Of a DNA stretch of 64,000 nt, positions 37,361 through 57,989 are shown in pieces. The DNA is from Albula goreensis (taxonomy: Eukaryota; Chordata; Actinopteri; Albuliformes; Albulidae). Made by a program: the position numbers and the translations under genes. The DNA lies in contig CM040746.1 in NCBI GenBank assembly GCA_022829145.1, positions 9,008,684 through 9,072,683 on the forward strand, written 5' to 3'. Under the pieces are notes generated by a model. The model made no database searches and had not been told where the DNA came from. It was given only the letters and a program-made list of their open reading frames with translations. Every line of letters starts with the position of its first letter. Position 1 is the stretch's first letter.

Positions 37361-39502
37361 TGCGATATTTTAGGATGCAGAATTGTTGGACCCCATTCCT
37401 GAAAGCCTGTAGTGTGCAATTTTTGCTACATTTCACCACAACAGTTATTAATGTGAGACACTCATTGGCTAAAAGGTCTGCATTTCATGTCCAAGGCCCA
37501 AATTGACCTCAAAAACTTGCAGATGCTTTAGCCTCCTTGCAGTTGGATGCCCTGCACTGCAGTTTATTCAGTAGAGTTTGGAAAATGAGATTGTGTTCAA
37601 CCACAACACAGCAACATGCTGTTTATGAAGCCTCCCTGTAATCAGTACTTAAAGTTGGGTTTGCCAACCCTATTCCTGTAGGAAATGCTTGTGTTTCCTT
37701 TCTGTCTGTCACCTTCTTTGAGCTGACGGGGGTCACGGCTTAAAGGTAGCAGGTATCATGTGACTCATGAGAGAAAAGGAAAGCCCTGTGTTTGGTCTCG
37801 AGAGCACATGGATTCCTGAGAAGCCATCTTGACTCCTCAGACTGCCAAAACCTGCCTTTGAAGATTTTCCATTTTGTAACTGTCGCTTGTTGTTTTGGAT
37901 CCAATTCCTACCATTAAAAAAACACTTGAATGGGAGACTGTATCCCACAGAAGCGCTTGCACACTTCACCTACAGGAGGAACCTTTGGGACTGGCCAAAC
38001 TGAAGGCCCAGGGAAGATCCTTCTCCCTGAGACCAGTGGTAAGCCTCTGCCTCCTCTCCATTTAGTGTCAGCTCTTCTTTCTTTAATCTGTGTGTTACCC
38101 ACACTCACACCTTTGTGTTAGGCAAGAGAATTGGTTAGAGATTGTAGCCATCTTAACTATTCACTCCTTGCAACACCAAGCCAGCACTATCACATGTGTG
38201 TACTGGGTTTATTTATTCACATGCACTCCTGAAAGTCTTCAACTTCTAAATAGCACCATCTATATAATTGCATTTATTCCTGGTTACTTTTAGATAGTTA
38301 AAACCATTGGTTTATAAATGTGCCAGTTTAAGTACCCCTAGAAGTCATTGTAACCAGATTTATAATTGTTCTTGAAAACAAACTTGATCTGGTGATTCTT
38401 GTGTTGCATGAGTGTGGGGAGAATATGGAGCAATAGCAAATGCTAATACGAACCTAAAGCTTGATCTTATGAGGCGTGGGTACCTTCAGCATTTCGAGTG
38501 CATTGAGTATATCCTTTAGCCAAGCCTCATCTCTTTTTCAAACTGTAAACTTATACAGAGTTTAACTCAGAGCTGTTTAAACAAATGCCTAAGAACACAG
38601 ATAAAAGGATAACCCAAAACCAAACAATACTTTGGTCATTTTGGTCTGGAAATTGAGATCTGCTGCATTAGACAATTGTATTTTCCAGCCTATTTACATC
38701 TTCAGTAGTCAATTTTATTTGAATACTTGGAGTTTATGTTTTAATAACCACCAGGTCAGGTCAGACAGGCTGTTGGAAATTTGCAATTCAAACCACCATT
38801 TCCCCCCCCTCCTCTGTGAGAAAATACAGCCTGACCTGCACACTTGCAATCTTGTATAGACCCAAGTATTTCAGGTAGGTTTTTCATAGTAGTGATGATG
38901 CTGTCCCATTCATATTTTTGTCTCCTTTAATCCTGATATTTTGAATAGGTCCCTTACTTGTTGGCACAATACACTGTGCCTTTAAATTTAGGGACTAAAA
39001 TAGCATGTGGCGACACCCACTATACTTGGGGAGAAAGAAAAGTCATAAATATCAGAATATAATAAATACTCACAGCACACAGGTTTTTAGTTTTAACATG
39101 AGAAAGAAAAAAGTTTACAAGTCACATTTCATTATCTTTAGTACAATTCAGTTCTTTCGCTAGACAAGAGAGATCCATACCCAATTCAAAACGGCTACAT
39201 GACATTGTACAGCTTTGAGTTTGAAAATTCACATTTCAGCACCTACAGGTTGAAGAGAAACTGGCAGAGAGAAACAAAGAGCAAGAGAAGTAAGAGAAGC
39301 GAATGTTTCAAATGTTCTTGTTTTAGTGTTTGTCTTTAACACTTCTTATACTGCTGTAGAAAGTAAGAGATGTTAAGCCAGTGCTGTACAATGGAGCAGA
39401 TTTTTTTGTTAGTCGAGCTCGGTGAGGCTAGTTTTGGGAGCAAAGACACAAAATCCTTTTTTTTGTTCAGATGCTTCTGCATTGGTCAGTTTTTACATGA
39501 CA

Positions 39503-39770
39503 TCATCTCAGAGGAGCGGGGCATCGAGGTCCATCACTGCCTCGTGTGTACAAGGTGGTCCATAGAGCTAACATGTAATCTTCTGGGATGTGGATGATAG
39601 GTCGGCCTGGCCCTTTGACTCCAGTGTTGAAGAGTAGGTTGAGACACCATAAAAGTGATTGGCAGCAGGTCGTTAGCATGTCTCTGACAGATGGCACCAG
39701 GTGCTTCTCTTCCCTGGTGTGAGTGCATGGGCCTGACTAAGCCTAACCACTCAAGGAAAGAAATGATCAC
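39503..39770 (-). pseudogene. Possible relic of an integrase-core type transposon gene
   Basis: The - strand frame has GVKGPGRPIIHIPEDYML followed by a short run to a stop at 39503. A 'G-x-P-G-R-P-x-[FI]-x-I-[PS]' start before a helix-turn-helix is typical of a multicopy fish transposon family whose proteins go on to an integrase-like core. Only the first part is seen and the rest is missing. This is a resemblance from memory, not an alignment. Confidence 0.3.
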
Positions 39771-40689
39771 GCTAATCTTTTAACCCACTTCTCCCGCCCA
39801 CCAAAACCCATGCATAACTTCACCTTCCTGAAACTGACACTTGGAAGCATGAATCCACCCTGAGACCAGATGCAACCACCAGCTGTTAAACCTGGTGCCC
39901 ACAATCTGCTGTTTCTGACAGTACATTAGCAGGTTATCCCTGGGGTAAAAAAAGGGCTCTATGAGCTAAAATATAAAATGTAGAAGTTCACTGTTCCTCT
40001 GTACAGCACATTCGCGCAAGTCATGCTAAAGGCATATGCCACTGCAGGTTAGCATGAAAGCTAATTGAAATGACATGGTACCACAAAGTGAATGAATTCA
40101 CACTAACAGTAGTTCTCTGCACAGCTAGCAATATTTAGATATGTACAGCTGGCCGGTGCATGTTTCATTCCAGTGGCAGAAAATCTCCTGTTTTGCTAGC
40201 TCTGGGCCCCAGATTCTCCAAGCCCAGGGGTGTGCAGCTCCATGCCTGAGGGGCCGATGTGTATGCAGATTTATATTGTAACAGTTACCCTCACTTGATT
40301 AGCTCTATGTAGCAACTGCATTTCAGCAGTAGATTAAACCACAGTAAAACATTTTATGTACATGTTTCATGACATGAGAATGGTTTTCCGTTGTCATTCA
40401 TTAGCTTATCAGCTCATCTGACCAAAACTGTCAGATCACATAACGGCTTATTAAATAATAAAAAGCAAAGGTTGGAGTGAAACCCACAAATGGACAAAGT
40501 CCTCTATGCCCACCCTGTTCAGGGTGGTCTGAGCTGAACTGGGCTGGTCACAGCTCAAGCTGGTATGAGTCTCTGAAAGGCCATGTGACAGGAGGGAGCT
40601 GGCAAGATGTCACAGAGGAAGGAGACATGGAGAGAGGGAGGTGATACTGGAGATGCGTTATGGGTCATGGCAGGGGCCTGAGCCTGTTA

Positions 40690-41010
40690 TTGAGTGGACC
40701 ATGGGTGGGAAAACTCGCTCCTGGAGGATGAGTCTGTGTTCAGATATTCATTTCTACCAGTTACCAATGGCTAAATTAGCCTCTTAGCTGCATAAACCAA
40801 TTGTGGATTTGCTAATAGATAAGGTCAAGGTAAAATGCTTAATATGCAGACATGAGAGCAGTCTTTGGCTCTCAGTTATGAGCTTATCAAGACATTTAGT
40901 TGAACAAGAAATTTACCCAAAAACATGTCACAGCACATAAATGATTAGGTTAGATAATTAAGATCAGAAGCTGGAATTAAATCCAGAAACAGATACAGCC
41001 ATCCTTGCCT
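40690..41010. repeat. Interspersed repeat copy, same family as 36900-37360
   Basis: It begins 'aaaactcgctcctggagga' and ends 'attaaatccagaaacagatacagcc'. The middle ('gagcttatcaagacattt...ataattaagatcagaag') is matched at 62985-63045 ('gaggttatcaagaaat...cataattaagactagaag'). A related segment lies at 40195-40345. Confidence 0.5.
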
Positions 41011-43328
41011 ACTTGCAAATGAAGGTGTTCTCTGGTGAGGCATTCCATGATAGACAAAATAGAGGAAGGGAATCTGGTAAAACTAGTGATGCAAGAATAA
41101 AATATGACACCATGTTCCTTCTGTTCAATCAGGATCTTATGAATTTTGGGTCCTACATAGATGTGGAGATTGTAGCTCAGCCACTGATATTAACATTGAA
41201 ACATAAGGCTGGATAGAACTTACTAGAACAAAAGAGACTGCAGGACCCAAATCTCACCTGTAGTTCTGGGCCTTTCCAGGGCATCTAGAGCTGTGGTGTA
41301 AAACTCAGAGCCACAGATGCCTGCATGTATGTAAGGCTTTCAACATTCTAACTAATTAATCCTGCCTTTGCTGAAATTCAATTCCAGTTGCTCGTTCAGT
41401 CATAAGCATGTGACTCGTATGTTAAAGCACAGAAAATAAGCAATGGTTATTTTGACAGGATTATAGGCTCATTTCACTCTGTATGCATTGTGTGCAAACT
41501 AGCAGGACTACTTCTGTGAATCATGTATCTAATAATCTAATCAGGAGCAGATGCTGGAGGTAAGACCTGCACCCACTCAGTCCTCCATGGTAATTAGTTT
41601 TAGAACACTGCTCTAGAGGAGTGCCTGACAACTGACTCATGAGCACCCAAAATGTGGCTCAGTTGTCACCACTGAATAACTAAAATAAAAAAAAAATAAT
41701 GTTATGTTGTCATGAAGCCAAAGCTTCATTAAAGTTGGAAGGTAGAGAGAGGGCTAAATTTTAAAAGGAAGGAATCGAGAAAAGCAGAGGAATTTAAAAT
41801 CCTGAAATCAAAGTTGGGATGAGTATTTTAGAATACACTATGGCGTTCCAGTGGTAAGACTAAAAGAACGCTATTTAATAGTGCTTTTTCCTTTTGTTCA
41901 GTTATGTTATTGACTGAATAACTGACATGTTTAAGGGGTTCTTGTACACTGCAGTCTACACTGACTCGCGCTTCAGACCTAATGGCCTGAGATTGGTCAG
42001 TTCTCCTGTCACTCAGCACCCTTAACGAATCACATTTAAGAGAGCTTTGTACTACTCTCCAAATAACTTATGTGCTTTGAAGCACTTTTCTGTGACAATT
42101 TTGATCTCCCAAACAAAGAATTAGAGGAACACATGATGTACATATCCAAGATTGTGTTTGTTAAAAGTAATTCACTAATTTAAACTATACAATATGCTTT
42201 AGATGTGAGTTTTTTTTTTTGACAAGCTATTCAAATGATTTGTAACAACACGGTAACTTATTTGATATTTCATATTCATGCACCAATCAATCCAATATAA
42301 ATTATTAATTTCTAATTCAATGAGGTCTGGTTGTATGTTTCCACTTGAAAATAATATGTATGAATGCTGTGTTTGTGTGTTGTTCTCTCTGCCTTGGGTA
42401 GGTGGGAAAATAGGTATTTATAGTGTGCAACAGCAATACCCCTTAAAATATGCCCCATGGGATTCTGGGAGTTGTAGTCTTTCACAGTGCATTCTTCCAT
42501 CTCTCTGTACCTCAGACACCCATGATTCTCCATGATGAGTCCCATGGAACACCAAGTAATCGGGGCAGTATTTTTTACTGTACCCAGATTATGGGGCCCT
42601 CTTCCTCGATCAGTCCAGTTCAGTCAGATCCCCAAAAGAGCCCTGGAAGTGCCAGCTGTCCCCGCAACTCCAGTCTGCTTCAGAGGGAGAAAGGGGAAGA
42701 TCCTGGTGGAATGGGGGTGTATGAAATCAGTGCTGGCGCACCCTCTCTGACTAGGGGGCTGACCAGGGGGTGGGTTCAAGTTTAGTCCAAAAATGTCCCC
42801 CTTCCTTACTGGAATCAGTTCACATTGTTCAGGTCTACATTACATACTGCTGTCCCAGTGCAGACCATGTTTCATAAGGGTGAAAGGATAGGGAGACGAG
42901 CAGAGGACATTTTGGGTGCATGGAGCAGAGGACTGGGATGGGAGGAGGTTAAAATTGCAACTGGTCTTTGAAAGAAAAAAGAATTGACTGTGGGGAGGGA
43001 GAGCAGAGGGGGAGTGATGTAAGTGGCAGACTATTTGGGTGTAGGGGTTGGTGATGTGTTGGGGTAACAGCCTCATATAGCACTGAATGTCAGACTGCAT
43101 CATTGCCCCTGGAGAGTCAGAGAGAGTGATCCGTTCCCTTAGCTTGGGCTTTAGCTAAATGTTTCTCTTGCTGTTCAGAATGAGCACGCAAGGGCCGTAG
43201 CTCAAAACCAAAACTCGCAATGCTTTTACTCCTGTCAGACCAACAGGGCATTTAGGGGCGGGGTGGAGAATTGGGGGTGCAATCAGAGGGGTGAGGTGGG
43301 GCTGGATTTGGTGGGGGGAGGTGTCAGA

Positions 43329-49560
<6,232 letters not shown>

Positions 49561-52500
49561 TCCTCGGCACTATGAACGGTTACCAATCTGAGCACACTAG
49601 CCTTTCTACCGAACAATATCAAATAGGCGATAAAAATGTCATACAGTGAAGCTAATAAATTAGGCTACATGACAGCCCACATGTTTGAAGCGATCAGAAA
49701 CCAAAACAACTCTTTTTGATACTGTAGACTATAAATTAATTATACCCAAGCACTCTCTCTCGTTATTTTAGTAGCCTATGCTACATATGCCCTGTACAAA
49801 TACATTTGCATTATACATTAAATATCCCATGTCATATATATGATCGGTTAAATTCGCACAAAAATACAATCAAAAAAATTATCTTGTCTTGATTTTGCAC
49901 TCGGCATAACTATATCACATGGATTCATCCTGGACCAAGAAACAGGGAAGTGATTTCTCGCATGGCTCATTAAATAAACATTATCATTATTTTTTCAATA
50001 ACTTCCGAATCATGTTCAGGCCTAGGTTGTTTACCAGATTACCAGAGTAGTGTTTTGCGCTCACTCCAGCAACCGTCGTCTCCCATGGTATAGTGACAAC
50101 TACCGCCCCTCTCTTTCGCCAGCGAGAATAATACACCAGGCTCCGCTATGCAAACACGGCCGTATTCAGCTCCCAAATGAATACTTTGGCTCTATTGTCT
50201 CATACCGGACGTAACTGGGTAGCTAAAGGCAGGCGGGCGCTGTTACTGTACATAAACACGATGCGTTTGACGACCTTAAATAAAGGCAACATTTTCGTTT
50301 CTTTCTGAAAAAAGACAGGCTCGATAACGCCAAGGTCAATTGGCCTCCATTTTGCACATATCTGAAGAAGCCTGATCATCTCTCACAGGCTGTTGTTTAC
50401 CTGTAGACAATTAAAAAAAATCTGTTTTCCATTCCTGTGCAGTTCTGACAACACCCGAAAAAGCACTAGCCTACTGACCTATTCAAGGCGATAAGGAACC
50501 TAAAACAATCCAACGCTAAATCGTTTCGATTTTTGTAATTGCACAGTCATTCTACCCACATTTTCACGAAATACCAAGTATTCGTGTCATTAGAGAACGA
50601 TCTGTCAGAAACATTTTAATAAAAACAACGAACACATAAAAAATGATATATATGCTTACGGTGTTTGGTTGTGCTTCTCAGAGGTTGGGTGAAGCGGTCT
50701 CCATAGTGAAGATATAGTCTTTTCGCTCGAAAATTCACGCCAGAATAATGACACTAGGCAAAGCATAAGCTTGCTCAAATACCGTTTTTTCCAGGAGAAG
50801 AAATCCTACAATTATCCAAGATCATTTGGCTAAGAGATAAACAAGGAGGAACAAATCACAACGCCTTCCTGGTGAATTCCGGTTTATTTAAATTGAATAT
50901 GACCTGCTCTATCCGTTGTAATTTTGTGATTCGATGTCGATATGAGATATTCTACAGCGATGGATTTCTAGTGTTAACATTTAACGTTTTTTCTTCGACC
51001 TTTTAAGTTCATGTTTTAAGGATGGAGAAATGTTTAAAAATTGCTGATGAAATGGCATCAGCATCATCAGCATCATATAGCCTGACTCATCCCGCATCAG
51101 TACCACCGCTGTAAAGGCCCTAATAGAGGCGCCCCACGCACTCCTTCCTTATGACAACACCACCACATGCTTGGTGATATCTACCATAATGATTGTTGTA
51201 GATAAGCCATTTAATTCAGAACGGCAATGCGGTCCTCCGAATTCAAGAACAACTAAAACAACACAAATATATTCTCTATAGGTTTCTAAAGTATCGCATT
51301 TTGATGCTTTAAAATGATGATGTTGAAAAGAACTTGGAAGACTGGTAGACACACAGTGGATTGTTAAAATATTATGCAACAAAACAAAGTATTTGTGTGC
51401 TACACAATATTTCATAAGTATGTCAGGTTTTTCATATTCATAGCAGTTTACAATGGAATACAAATGACGTGAAATAAAAATTCTGGAAGTTTTAAAAATG
51501 TAATCAGGAAAAGCTTCATGGAGGGAGAAGAAAACATAATTACATAATTAGAAAGATTCACGTTGCCTGACAGTTGTATCTCAATGGGGGTTGTGCCTTA
51601 TCCCATAATAACATACTAGAACACTGTGATTTACTGTCATTTTACTCTCATCTGACATCTTGTATGCACTTATATAGAAAGGTGTGATGATTGGAACTGA
51701 GTCTATTCAGGAAAATCTTGACTGTGGAGGAAAAAAAAAAACTCAAGCTATTTATAGATATGGGGGTGAATTCCCTTTCTAATACCATGCCACACTGTTG
51801 TTTTTTCACTGCATTGTTTTTTATCAGAAGAAAACTTCAAATTGATCAGTAGTGTGCGGCAAAATACTGAAAGGTGTTTAAATCTGATTTCTGAATCTGG
51901 TTTAAAAATGAAAATATTTTAAAATCCTAAACACTGATTTGATTTAGTCTACTTAGTCTACTTGGCTCACCTTGATGCTTTTAACTGTAGTTCACATAAT
52001 GTAGTTTTAAAATAAAGACTCACCTTTATCCACCTCTGAAATGAAACACAGTCGTGAAAGTGGGACTGTTTCAGCTGTGAACGTCAATTTTCTGATATCC
52101 TACTAAAATGGTTTCCCACATGCCAGAATAGCTAGGCTAACTCATCTGTCACAGAGACATCTTGACATATGAAGTAACCATGAAATATATCCAGAGGAAT
52201 CCAATGACAATACATATGTATTTCTGAAATCTAAATTTGAATTTAGTATTTGTCAGGGTGTGGTGCACATTAATGAAGCAATAACGATCTTCAATAGATG
52301 GCCCACATAGTTTTTGAATATCAAAAACATACCAAGATACCCCTTGTTATTGTGTGTTGTCAGCCAATGTTTGTCTTTTTAGAAAGTTAGTAGTGTTAAA
52401 ATGATGACCAAGGCAAAATCTATTGCAAAGATCTTTAAATGGTTCACTTTGGATATTACATTTGGGTTGAAGATCCATTGTGTCTGAAGTGTGGTAGATA

Positions 52501-52907
52501 TACAACGAGCAGAAAATTACTCATTCAGCTAACATAGAAATCATTGTACATACCTGGATAAGCACAAGAGATCACACTCAATTGGCTATTGACTGTCTAT
52601 CTAACTGGCAAAGAGTGCTGGCAGCTTTGACATTTTGTTTTGACTTGATTGGATTGAAAAGCTGTCAGGCATTTTGGATCTTTCACAAATGAATGTCAAA
52701 TCAAAGCATTTAGTTGGTGTTAAAATAACAAGATACTTTAATTCCAATGTAGACACACATGGGTTTGCTATGAGGCATTTATTAGCAGATTGGTCTTTTC
52801 ATTTCAAGGATTTTTCTAGTACAAGCAGTGTTGTGGACAGTGGTGTTTGTTTTGGCTGTGAAACATGATGATCTTTAGTAGATGGAATAGACCAGTTTGT
52901 CTTGGGT

Positions 52908-52930
52908 TATTTATTTATTTATTTATTTAA
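52908..52930. repeat. (TTTA)n short tandem repeat
   Basis: Five to six units of TTTA/ATTT without interruption. Confidence 0.9.
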
Positions 52931-53671
52931 ATGCAGCCCTATGGGTGAATATATGCTCTGTATGTTTGTTATTTTCATTTTAGAACAGATTTGAGCAGAT
53001 TTTGTGTTAGATAAAAATTGCAGCCATTTTGAATTATATTTTTTACATTTTTTCTATTCACAGTCATGATCAGGGCTGTCAGCCATCTGTAAACTTCAGA
53101 CAGTCTCACAATTCTAACACTGTCCACAAATCCATCAAAAGTCTTAACATCCAATAATAATCTGGCAGAGGTAAAATGAGTATGAAATGTTTAATTGCAC
53201 TCTCAAGATGGTTGTGTCAATAAAAATGAAAAGGCAAGATTGGCAATATGTGTCCCTGCCAACTGCATCCTCTATATAAAGCAATAAATGAAATAAACAA
53301 CATCATTATTCTCAGGGGCCGATTGGTTCAAGTGTAAAAGGAAGATGATTTTTTTTTTGCAGCCATATTCATACTTAACAGGGAATCAACATATTTTTTT
53401 TAATAACAGAGGGACTCATCCCCCTCAGTTATCCCCACTGCTTAACCTTCTGTCTCTCTCTGAGTTGCGGTACTTCAAACAACATTACTATCATAATTGT
53501 ATCAATTCATTATTCACACTTATCGATAGTGACCTGCTGGTTCATTATGGCCCAGTACATAAAACTGTGCATCATAACACTGACATGGCTATTGCAGTGA
53601 AAAGTGATCCTTCTGTGGAGTAAGAGAGCACAGGATTTTTTGCTTGGGATAGGAACATAAAAAGGATAGGG

Positions 53672-53830
53672 CTGAATTCAATTGGGTAGCAGTACACTGT
53701 AAAGGTTAGGGAACTGGCCTTATAAGTAAGAGGCTGCAAGTTCAATTCAATAGCTATAGGTATTGCTGCTGTATCCTAAACATTTAGCAATGTAAATGGA
53801 TAAGTTGTATAAATTGCTCTCAATAATAGT
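53672..53830 (+). mobile_element. tRNA-derived SINE copy
   Basis: The order 'gggtagcagtacactgtaaaggttaggg', 'aactggccttataagtaagaggctgcaagttcaattcaat', 'attgctgctgtatcctaa', 'aatgtaaatggataagttgtataaattgctct' follows the V-SINE-like layout. The box B equivalent is GCAAGTTCAATTC. The 3' body with 'aaatggata..tgtataaa' is typical. It is too degenerate to be an active tRNA gene. Confidence 0.7.
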
Positions 53831-53924
53831 GTATGATGAAGTGTCTAAGCAGTAAGGCAAAATTTGCAAGAGGAATTTCACATAGATAAGGTTATGAATA
53901 AAAAATAATATGATGTTGCATTAT

Positions 53925-54300
53925 TCTAATTTGACCTTTTACTTAACCAGGCAGACCAAGACCTCAATATTCTAAGTAGGAATGATGTCCTGGAGAATAT
54001 AAATCAGTTGAGATTGTGCAGCCAATCAGAATCCAGATGTTCAGAGACAATTTTTACCAGGACATTTTTAGGGAATTTGACCAGGACAATGAGATAAACA
54101 CCCATGTTGTTTACTGTCTCTTCCAAAAGGTAGTGCCACCCTCAGTTCAGTGCTCTCCATCACCAGTAATGGGCAACTGGATTATTATTTGGTTCAGAGG
54201 GAAGATCGCCCTCTACTGCTCACACCTCTTCCGGCAGCAATTTTTCCCCCCACAGTCTCTGGGGCAGCTTGCAGCATTCATCATTAATGCATAGCAGTTC
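53925..54300. repeat. Dispersed repeat with 'ttaaccaggcagacc' head and 'cgccctctactg' body
   Basis: The start 'ttgaccttttacttaaccaggcagaccaagacctcaatattctaag' and the later 'atcgccctctactgctca...ccccacagtctctggggcag' recall a non-autonomous fish element seen in many copies. The 92-codon frame inside it is not a gene. Related head sequence occurs at 22440-22500. Confidence 0.45.
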
Positions 54301-55060
54301 CAGAAAATTGGGGTTTTATTCAGTAAAATACATTAGCACAAGGGCAACTGAATTTGCATGCATTGTGTTTGCTAGCTGATAATGGGAGGTGATACTGGGA
54401 ATGAGGGTTAAAACAACATAGCTTTAAAGACAATGGCCTGGACACAATCAAATACATTTTTATGAATTTTCTTGTCTTGAATAAAACAGAGTATACTCAA
54501 GTACAGTAATATGAAATCTGCTTTGAATGAAATTCCCTTAAAGAGACTATTTGTAATTTTTTTGGTCCCAGTCACTGTTTTGTGGAGAATGTCAACTCTT
54601 AGAACACTGAGATCGCAGTTATACTAAAAGGCTGTGACAGTGTGACAATGTTTACCATGCAAGTAATTATTGTAAACATGTGGCAAAGACTTACTTATTT
54701 GTAAATATAAAAAGGCAAATATTTTCACTGGTTTCCAGAAGGTTGACAAATCTTGTGGTCACGCCATGTATGCAAACGGAGGAGTGAAAATGTTAACAAG
54801 GACTATTTTAAACCTCCAATGAATTAAGGATTATGACCATTATTTTAAAAACCTCTATTAACAAGAAAGCAGACATTTTCTAAATTTGTAAGTGTCTGTT
54901 CCAATACAATTGCTGTGCAAATATTGAAATACGAAAATAATCTCTGCTCAAATAATTATCCAATATACTTTCTGAGGTGGTTTTTCAAATATTCCAATGA
55001 CTTATAAATGTTCTTTTATTTTTGAGAGGTAGCTACTTTGATTTATATGCTGAATAACTT

Positions 55061-55061
<1 letters not shown>

Positions 55062-55127
<66 letters not shown>
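55062..55127. repeat. (AAT)n microsatellite, about 22 units
   Basis: Uninterrupted AAT/TAA repeats over about 66 bases. Confidence 0.97.
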
Positions 55128-55128
<1 letters not shown>

Positions 55129-57989
55129 TTGCCACGCAAAATATTTCAAACTGTTTTCATCCCAGGTCTGGCATGGAAGCCATTAAATCTCCTGTAGGGC
55201 TCCTTTGCACTGGGGTGTAAGTGCCGTGTAGGGGCAGAATTGTGTGGAATGTAAAATGATTTATGTATGTGCATCTGTGTGTATATAGGTGTGTAAGTCT
55301 GTGTTCTTTCTAAAGAGCTTTTTTTTTTTTTTTTTTACTGCAGACTTAGACCAAGTGCTGGAAGAAGAAATAACTGGGTGTCTGTGTATGTCTCATATGT
55401 TTCTTTCCCTACTGATTCTTATTTGCTAAAAATATTGCCCTCTGCTTGTGATTCGGCCATTTATTATTTAAGACTGTGTGTATGTCTTGAGTTTCGTGTG
55501 GAGGACTTTGCAATTTGCGCAGTTAATTACCAACTACCACCCACTAGCAACGCTTTCAAGTCGTTGCGTTTTCCTAATGTTGTATAATTTCAGTCTTTAC
55601 AGCTCCTTCGGTCTAAAAATACACTGCTAAATTCATCAAAGAAAAAGAAAATGGGTGGCGTGGCAACTGCATTGCCTTTGACGAAGCAGAGCCAACGATG
55701 AATCTTTAACCTGCATCATCGTCGCAATGTTAGTCACTGAAAGATAAATGGACCGCTCCACAGCTTTTAATTATTTATTTAGAACACATTTTCTGATGAT
55801 ATTTATCTATTTTGACCATATTTATTCATATATGTCGTCAAAATAGTAAGTAAGCAAGTAAATAAATAAATAAATGAATGATTGCCATTTGGGAAGGCCT
55901 TACTGTATTTGTTACCCAAACCCATTGCTTAGACCTCATTTTCCAATCGATCTGGTGCCATCAGACAGGCAACTCTCAGATTTTTATCCATGTTATGGGC
56001 ACTTCTACTTCAGACCAATTTGCTACAATTTGTTGAAATTCAGAAGAAGGTGCAACAACATCAGCTCAGTGACTGGCAAGGCTGCAAGTCAGCATGAAGC
56101 TGCAACAATGAGGGAGAGGGGAAGGGTGGTTCAAGGCGGCAGCCTCATCCTAACCTGATAGGCCAGCCTCATAACTTACAATAGGGTGTACCAATAAAGT
56201 GATACTTAGACATACCTTTCGAGACACTAGACACTAGAAGTCTGGACAAACCACCACTTGAATGGATACTCCAAAATTTGGGCGAATACACCATTTTGTG
56301 TAAAGTAGAGCAACTCACCATTGTAAAGTCTGTTTGTGCCTTACAGACAGAGCTACAGAACACTCGCCTCAGACCACATTTACTGTTAGAACACTGGCTG
56401 TGAATCAAGTTCAGGGAAAGCTACCAACCTCCAATAAAAAGTGAGGGGTTACTCTTTCCTCCCACAAGACCAGCTAGACATGTAGTTTTATGCTTTTGCT
56501 GGTGCTTAGGAACTCACATCTCTATCTGTTGCTCTTGTGGATCTGAGTGCAGTCGTTTGGGAGGTGTCTCTGCAATGAATGAGCAGACATTAAAACATTG
56601 CCAGTGGGATTCTCTGCACTTGGTGAGTAGATAAAGGTGTTTAATCACCAGAATTTCAGAAATTATAATTTCCTTCCCCAATCATTTAGCTGAGCTGCCC
56701 AGATATTTCCCTGGAGCTCTGTGCAACCTGCACAGCTGATATGCATGCAGATAAACCATTCCCAAATTGGCCAGAGGGTGTCACTGTTGCACAGGGAGGT
56801 ATGACATATCTTGCTGATGGAATAGCTATTATATCAAACCTCAGGCTATTCTGTAACTGTCACTTACAAGTGGAATTCAGGAGTTGAGTCACTGAAGACA
56901 AAAGGGTTTGCTGGATGTTACAAATGTTGTTTTTGTGAAAGCAATACTGTGTTTTTACACTATTGTTTTAAAGGCTCATGCGGGATGAACTGCAGTAGCT
57001 GCTTGAGAGTGGTGAGCTGAACTTAACCATCTTAATCCCTGTTTTTCCCTGGGCTGGCTGAGCCAATTGTTGCCTTGACAGTGTGAGACCTCAAGTGATA
57101 GTTGGCAATTGTGCAGCTGGTTTGAACACCCTGTCACAGGGCTCTTGTTTGTTTTCCAAACGAATGTCTTACTTTGAGCCACCTAGAGGCCCCCTGCTTT
57201 TCCATTGCATACAGTCAATAATTTTAATCAATATCGCCTTGGTTCAGTTTCACACTAAAATTGTTTATAGTTGCAACTGTAAAATCAAAGGTGATGTTGA
57301 TGAAGAATGGATATATCACCATATCAATGGGTCTACTGTTGATCCATAAGGTAAAGGCAAAAGATATGCTGAATAACTCTTTAAGTGGATGAGAGAGTGA
57401 GGTGTGTTGGTGAGTTCAAAAGTGCATTGGGCAATGCTAAATCATAGTTTGCAAAATTATTTTTACATGAATAAGCCAATTTGTCATTTATTTGAAAACA
57501 CGATTTTAAAAAATGATGAGTTTCATTGTGGCATGTAGGTGTCAAGCTGTATAATTTCTTGTTTTATCAGTTCCTGCGTGGAGATTAGCTAGCAGTCATA
57601 CTGTATGCAAAATTGCGCAAATAGCATTAGTCCATACAAAACTTTCATAAAAATATTTCAGTCTTTCTATCCCTCAAAAAATAAAAACACTTTCAACATT
57701 TATTTAGTTTATTTTAACGTTTGTAACATTTTCAACTAATTTACCATTCCTGGTACATAATGTTTATACATAATATATTACTCCTCTCTTTCCTTTGTGT
57801 GTGTAAGCTGTTTCCAGAATGTTTGCCGTGAGGGGTAATGTTGGTGCGCAATCCATCCGCTCTATTTATCATACAACCTGTGCGCGCGCAACGAAAAACT
57901 TATTATTGAATGACTGCTAACTAGCACACACTTACACAAAAAATACCTGAGCACAGGCAACAATTCGCCAAGAAGACGGAATACTATAA

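Larger units (their letters stand above)
35190..43328. other. Intergenic sequence and 3' UTRs between convergent VBP1 and RAB39B
   Basis: About 8 kb without a supported gene. It should include the 3' UTR of VBP1 (from 35190) and, on the - strand, that of RAB39B (below 43329). Neither poly(A) site could be fixed. Several interspersed repeats (36.9-37.4, 40.2-41.0 kb) and a possible transposon relic (39.5-39.8 kb) lie inside. Confidence 0.55.
49561..57989. other. Intergenic sequence, about 8.4 kb
   Basis: AT-rich with no supported gene. It holds simple repeats (52908-52930, 55062-55127, 55857-55878), a T tract at 55319-55336, a SINE copy (53672-53830) and a second dispersed repeat (53925-54300). 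Moderately CpG-rich sequence at about 50040-50240 may belong to the RAB39B promoter area. Confidence 0.55.

Noticed and set aside
53672-53760. Functional tRNA gene
   Set aside because: Box-like motifs are present but the cloverleaf cannot be formed; it is the head of a worn SINE.
54016-54294. 92-codon frame on the + strand
   Set aside because: It lies inside a dispersed repeat and has no family resemblance.
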